Assembly: GCA_021784255.1 (NCBI GenBank)
Contig: JAJXSZ010000148.1
Coordinates: 1 to 7,489, forward strand
Direction of reading: 5' to 3'
Source: Pseudomonadota bacterium
GTDB lineage: Bacteria; Pseudomonadota; Alphaproteobacteria; Acetobacterales; Acetobacteraceae
Length of the DNA: 7,489 bases
Part shown: positions 6,069-7,489 of the stretch, piece by piece
Position numbering within the stretch: the stretch's first letter is position 1
Layout: each line of letters begins with the position of its first letter
The notes under the pieces: generated by a model
Databases searched by the model: none
Seen by the model: only the letters and a program-made list of their open reading frames with translations
What the model was told of the DNA's origin: nothing
Made by a program: the position numbers and the translations under genes

Positions 6069-6904
6069 AGCGCGGCCACGAAGCGCGCGACCGCCGCGGC
6101 GGCGACGGGCTCGCCAAGGCTCGGGGCATGGCCCACCCCCGCGACCGTTGCCACCTCCATGTCCGGGCGCCTGGCGCGCATTGCCGCGACCGTCGGCGCC
6201 AGCAGCAAAGCGCTGGCCCCGCCATGGACGAGCAGCAACGGCACCCCCTCCAGCGCCTCGAAGAACGGCCAGAGGTCGCGCGGCGGGCCGGCCAGCATGG
6301 CGGCGATGCGCCGGTCCCAGCGCGGATGCCAGCGCCCGTCGCTGCCTGGCGCGTAGGTGAGATCGGCGAACTCGAACCAGTCGGCGTCGGTGGTGAAGGA
6401 AAGATCGGGCAGCAGCCGGCGCAGATGCTGCGCGGCTGCCGCGAGGTCGGGCAGCGCCGGATCCTCGGCGACGAAGCGGCGCACCAGCGCCTCGCCGGCA
6501 GCACCGAGCTCGGGGCCGATATCGTTGAGCACCACGCCGCACAGCAGCCCCGGCCGCGCCGCGGCGATCGCCATCGCCATCAGCCCGCCGAAGCTGGTGC
6601 CGACCACCACGGCGCGATCGATCGCCAGCGCCGCGGCGACGTCGAGGATGTCGCGCAGCGTCGCCTCGGGTGCGTAGCGCGCGACGTTCCGCCCCCAGCC
6701 GGAACCCCCGCGCCCGGCATAGTCGAGTGCGACGACCCGCCGCCCGCCGGCGTGCGCCGCGGCGAGGTGGGCGAAATCCCCGCCCGTGCGCACCAGGCCA
6801 GGCAGGCAGAACAGCGGCGCCGCCGCGGTCTCCTCGCCCCAGCTCATGGCGTGCAGCACCAGGCCGTCCCAGGCGGTGACACGGTGCTCGCGCGCGGGCG
6901 TCAT
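6065..6904 (-). CDS. Alpha/beta hydrolase, substrate unknown
   Basis: A 279-residue protein of the alpha/beta hydrolase fold with no signal peptide, so probably cytoplasmic. Visible elements are the oxyanion-side loop LPGLVRTGGDF (34-44), a strand and turn VVALDYAGRGGSGW (57-70), the nucleophile elbow VGTSFGGLMAM (101-111) with Ser104, LNDIGPELG (126-134) after the next strand, a cap region (about 140-215), and the C-terminal histidine His259 in AGVGHAPSLGEP. The usual acid after the penultimate strand is not where I expect it: the segment reads VHGGASALLL (226-235), with Ala232 where related proteins have Asp. Asp128 might serve instead. The ATG lies 7 nt after the transglycosylase stop, and the stop overlaps the pgpA start by 4 nt. 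The substrate cannot be told; neighbours are envelope and lipid genes, which is weak guidance. Confidence 0.88.
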   Translation of the reverse strand: MTPAREHRVTAWDGLVLHAMSWGEETAAAPLFCLPGLVRTGGDFAHLAAAHAGGRRVVALDYAGRGGSGWGRNVARYAPEATLRDILDVAAALAIDRAVVVGTSFGGLMAMAIAAARPGLLCGVVLNDIGPELGAAGEALVRRFVAEDPALPDLAAAAQHLRRLLPDLSFTTDADWFEFADLTYAPGSDGRWHPRWDRRIAAMLAGPPRDLWPFFEALEGVPLLLVHGGASALLLAPTVAAMRARRPDMEVATVAGVGHAPSLGEPVAAAAVARFVAAL

Positions 6905-6911
6905 CGTTGCG

Positions 6912-7489
6912 TCATCGTAGCGTCGGTCGGTCCGGCGAGACGCCTTCGAGCGCGCGGTAGACGACCAGGCTCTCCATCACGCGCTCGACATAGTCGCGGG
7001 TCTCGGCGAACGGAATGGATTCGATCCAGTCGATCCAGCGGCCACTCGCCGCCCCCTGCCCGCCGGCGCGCGGATCGCCGTTGGTCGCGAGCCAGTTGTC
7101 GACGTTGCCCGGCCCCGCGTTGTAGGCGGCAATGGCGAGCGGCAGCGCCCCGTCGTAGCGCCGGAGCAGGCCGGCGAGGTAGGCCGTGCCGAGGCGGATG
7201 TTGAGTGCGGGATCCGCGGTCAGTGCCGCGGTGCGCACGAAGATGCCGAGCCGCCGCCCCTCGTCGGCGGCGGTGCTGGGCAGCAGCTGCATCAGACCGA
7301 GTGCGTCAGACGAGGATCTGATTTCGGCATCGAAACTGCTCTCCTGGCGGATGATGGCCAGTGCCAGCGCCGGCTCGACCGGCGCGTCGGCGGGGATGCG
7401 GGCCGCGACCGGCCAGCCGCTCTGCACCAGCGCGACCCCCTGCCCGCCGGCGCGCCGCGCGATCGCCACGCCGGCGGGCGCGAGGCCGA
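6912..7489 (-). CDS. Slt-type lytic murein transglycosylase (partial, N-terminus beyond right edge)
   Basis: This is the C-terminal catalytic part of a lytic transglycosylase, which cleaves the MurNAc-GlcNAc bond of peptidoglycan to leave a 1,6-anhydro end; it acts in the periplasm. The frame is open through the right edge. A GTG at 7469 exists, but the frame and family length (about 600 residues or more for Slt70-like proteins) argue that the gene continues, so 191 residues are seen. Counting from the first full codon, the motifs are ALAIIRQESSFD (42-53) with catalytic Glu49, ALGLMQLLPSTA (62-73), NIRLGTAYLAGLL (96-108), AYNAGPGNVDNW (121-132) and the late IPFAETRDYVERVMESLVVYR (158-178). 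These late motifs point to the soluble Slt group rather than MltC or MltE. The usual Gly in SPxGA is Asp61 here (SSSDA). The stop lies 7 nt before the hydrolase start. Confidence 0.93.
   Translation of the reverse strand, partial: GLAPAGVAIARRAGGQGVALVQSGWPVAARIPADAPVEPALALAIIRQESSFDAEIRSSSDALGLMQLLPSTAADEGRRLGIFVRTAALTADPALNIRLGTAYLAGLLRRYDGALPLAIAAYNAGPGNVDNWLATNGDPRAGGQGAASGRWIDWIESIPFAETRDYVERVMESLVVYRALEGVSPDRPTLR

Noticed and set aside
5593..6504. An upstream extension of the CinA-family gene, which might suggest a fusion protein.
   Set aside because: The frame crosses pgpA and the hydrolase, whose motifs are in other frames; the short CinA domain with its own ribosome site accounts for the gene.
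1..7489. A novel mobile, defence or biosynthetic system.
   Set aside because: Every gene belongs to a known family, eight of nine are named core functions, all run in one direction with tight spacing and uniform codon use, and there are no integrase, transposase, repeat-array or att-like signals.

Overview
The window is a stretch of ordinary bacterial chromosome. All nine genes lie on the minus strand, so transcription runs from high to low coordinates. The DNA is very rich in G+C, with G or C at most third codon positions. The gene content and wording of the proteins (RecO with one Cys in place of a zinc finger, ParC with HPHGDAAIYDAMV, the order lepB-rnc-era-recO followed by parC) suggest an alphaproteobacterium. 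Rhodospirillales, perhaps Acetobacteraceae, is my best guess; that placement is inference from remembered family patterns, not from a search.

Upstream block (7489 down to 5092): the 3' part of a Slt-type soluble lytic transglycosylase gene cut by the right edge, then an alpha/beta hydrolase, pgpA (phosphatidylglycerophosphatase A) and a stand-alone CinA C-terminal domain gene (pncC-type NMN deamidase). Spacings are 7 nt, a 4-nt GTGA overlap and 8 nt, so these look co-transcribed and partly translationally coupled. They cover peptidoglycan turnover, an unassigned hydrolase, phospholipid synthesis and pyridine nucleotide salvage.

An 85-nt spacer (5007-5091) separates the blocks and carries a TTGACA box, a plausible but weak promoter for the second block.

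Downstream block (5006 down to 1): lepB (signal peptidase I), rnc (RNase III), era (ribosome assembly GTPase), recO (recombination mediator) and parC (topoisomerase IV subunit A), the last cut by the left edge. lepB/rnc overlap, rnc/era are 16 nt apart, era/recO are separated by a 71-nt GC-rich spacer with a hairpin, and recO/parC overlap by 11 nt. The block links protein export, rRNA processing and 30S maturation, recombinational repair and chromosome decatenation.

I see no mobile element, CRISPR array, tRNA, rRNA, phage or defence gene, and no convincing new system. No gene-free stretch exceeds 85 nt. The points worth a second look are residue-level oddities (hydrolase catalytic acid, ParC quinolone position, Era KH loop), a G7 tract inside the putative lepB promoter, and a small tandem duplication at the end of pgpA.
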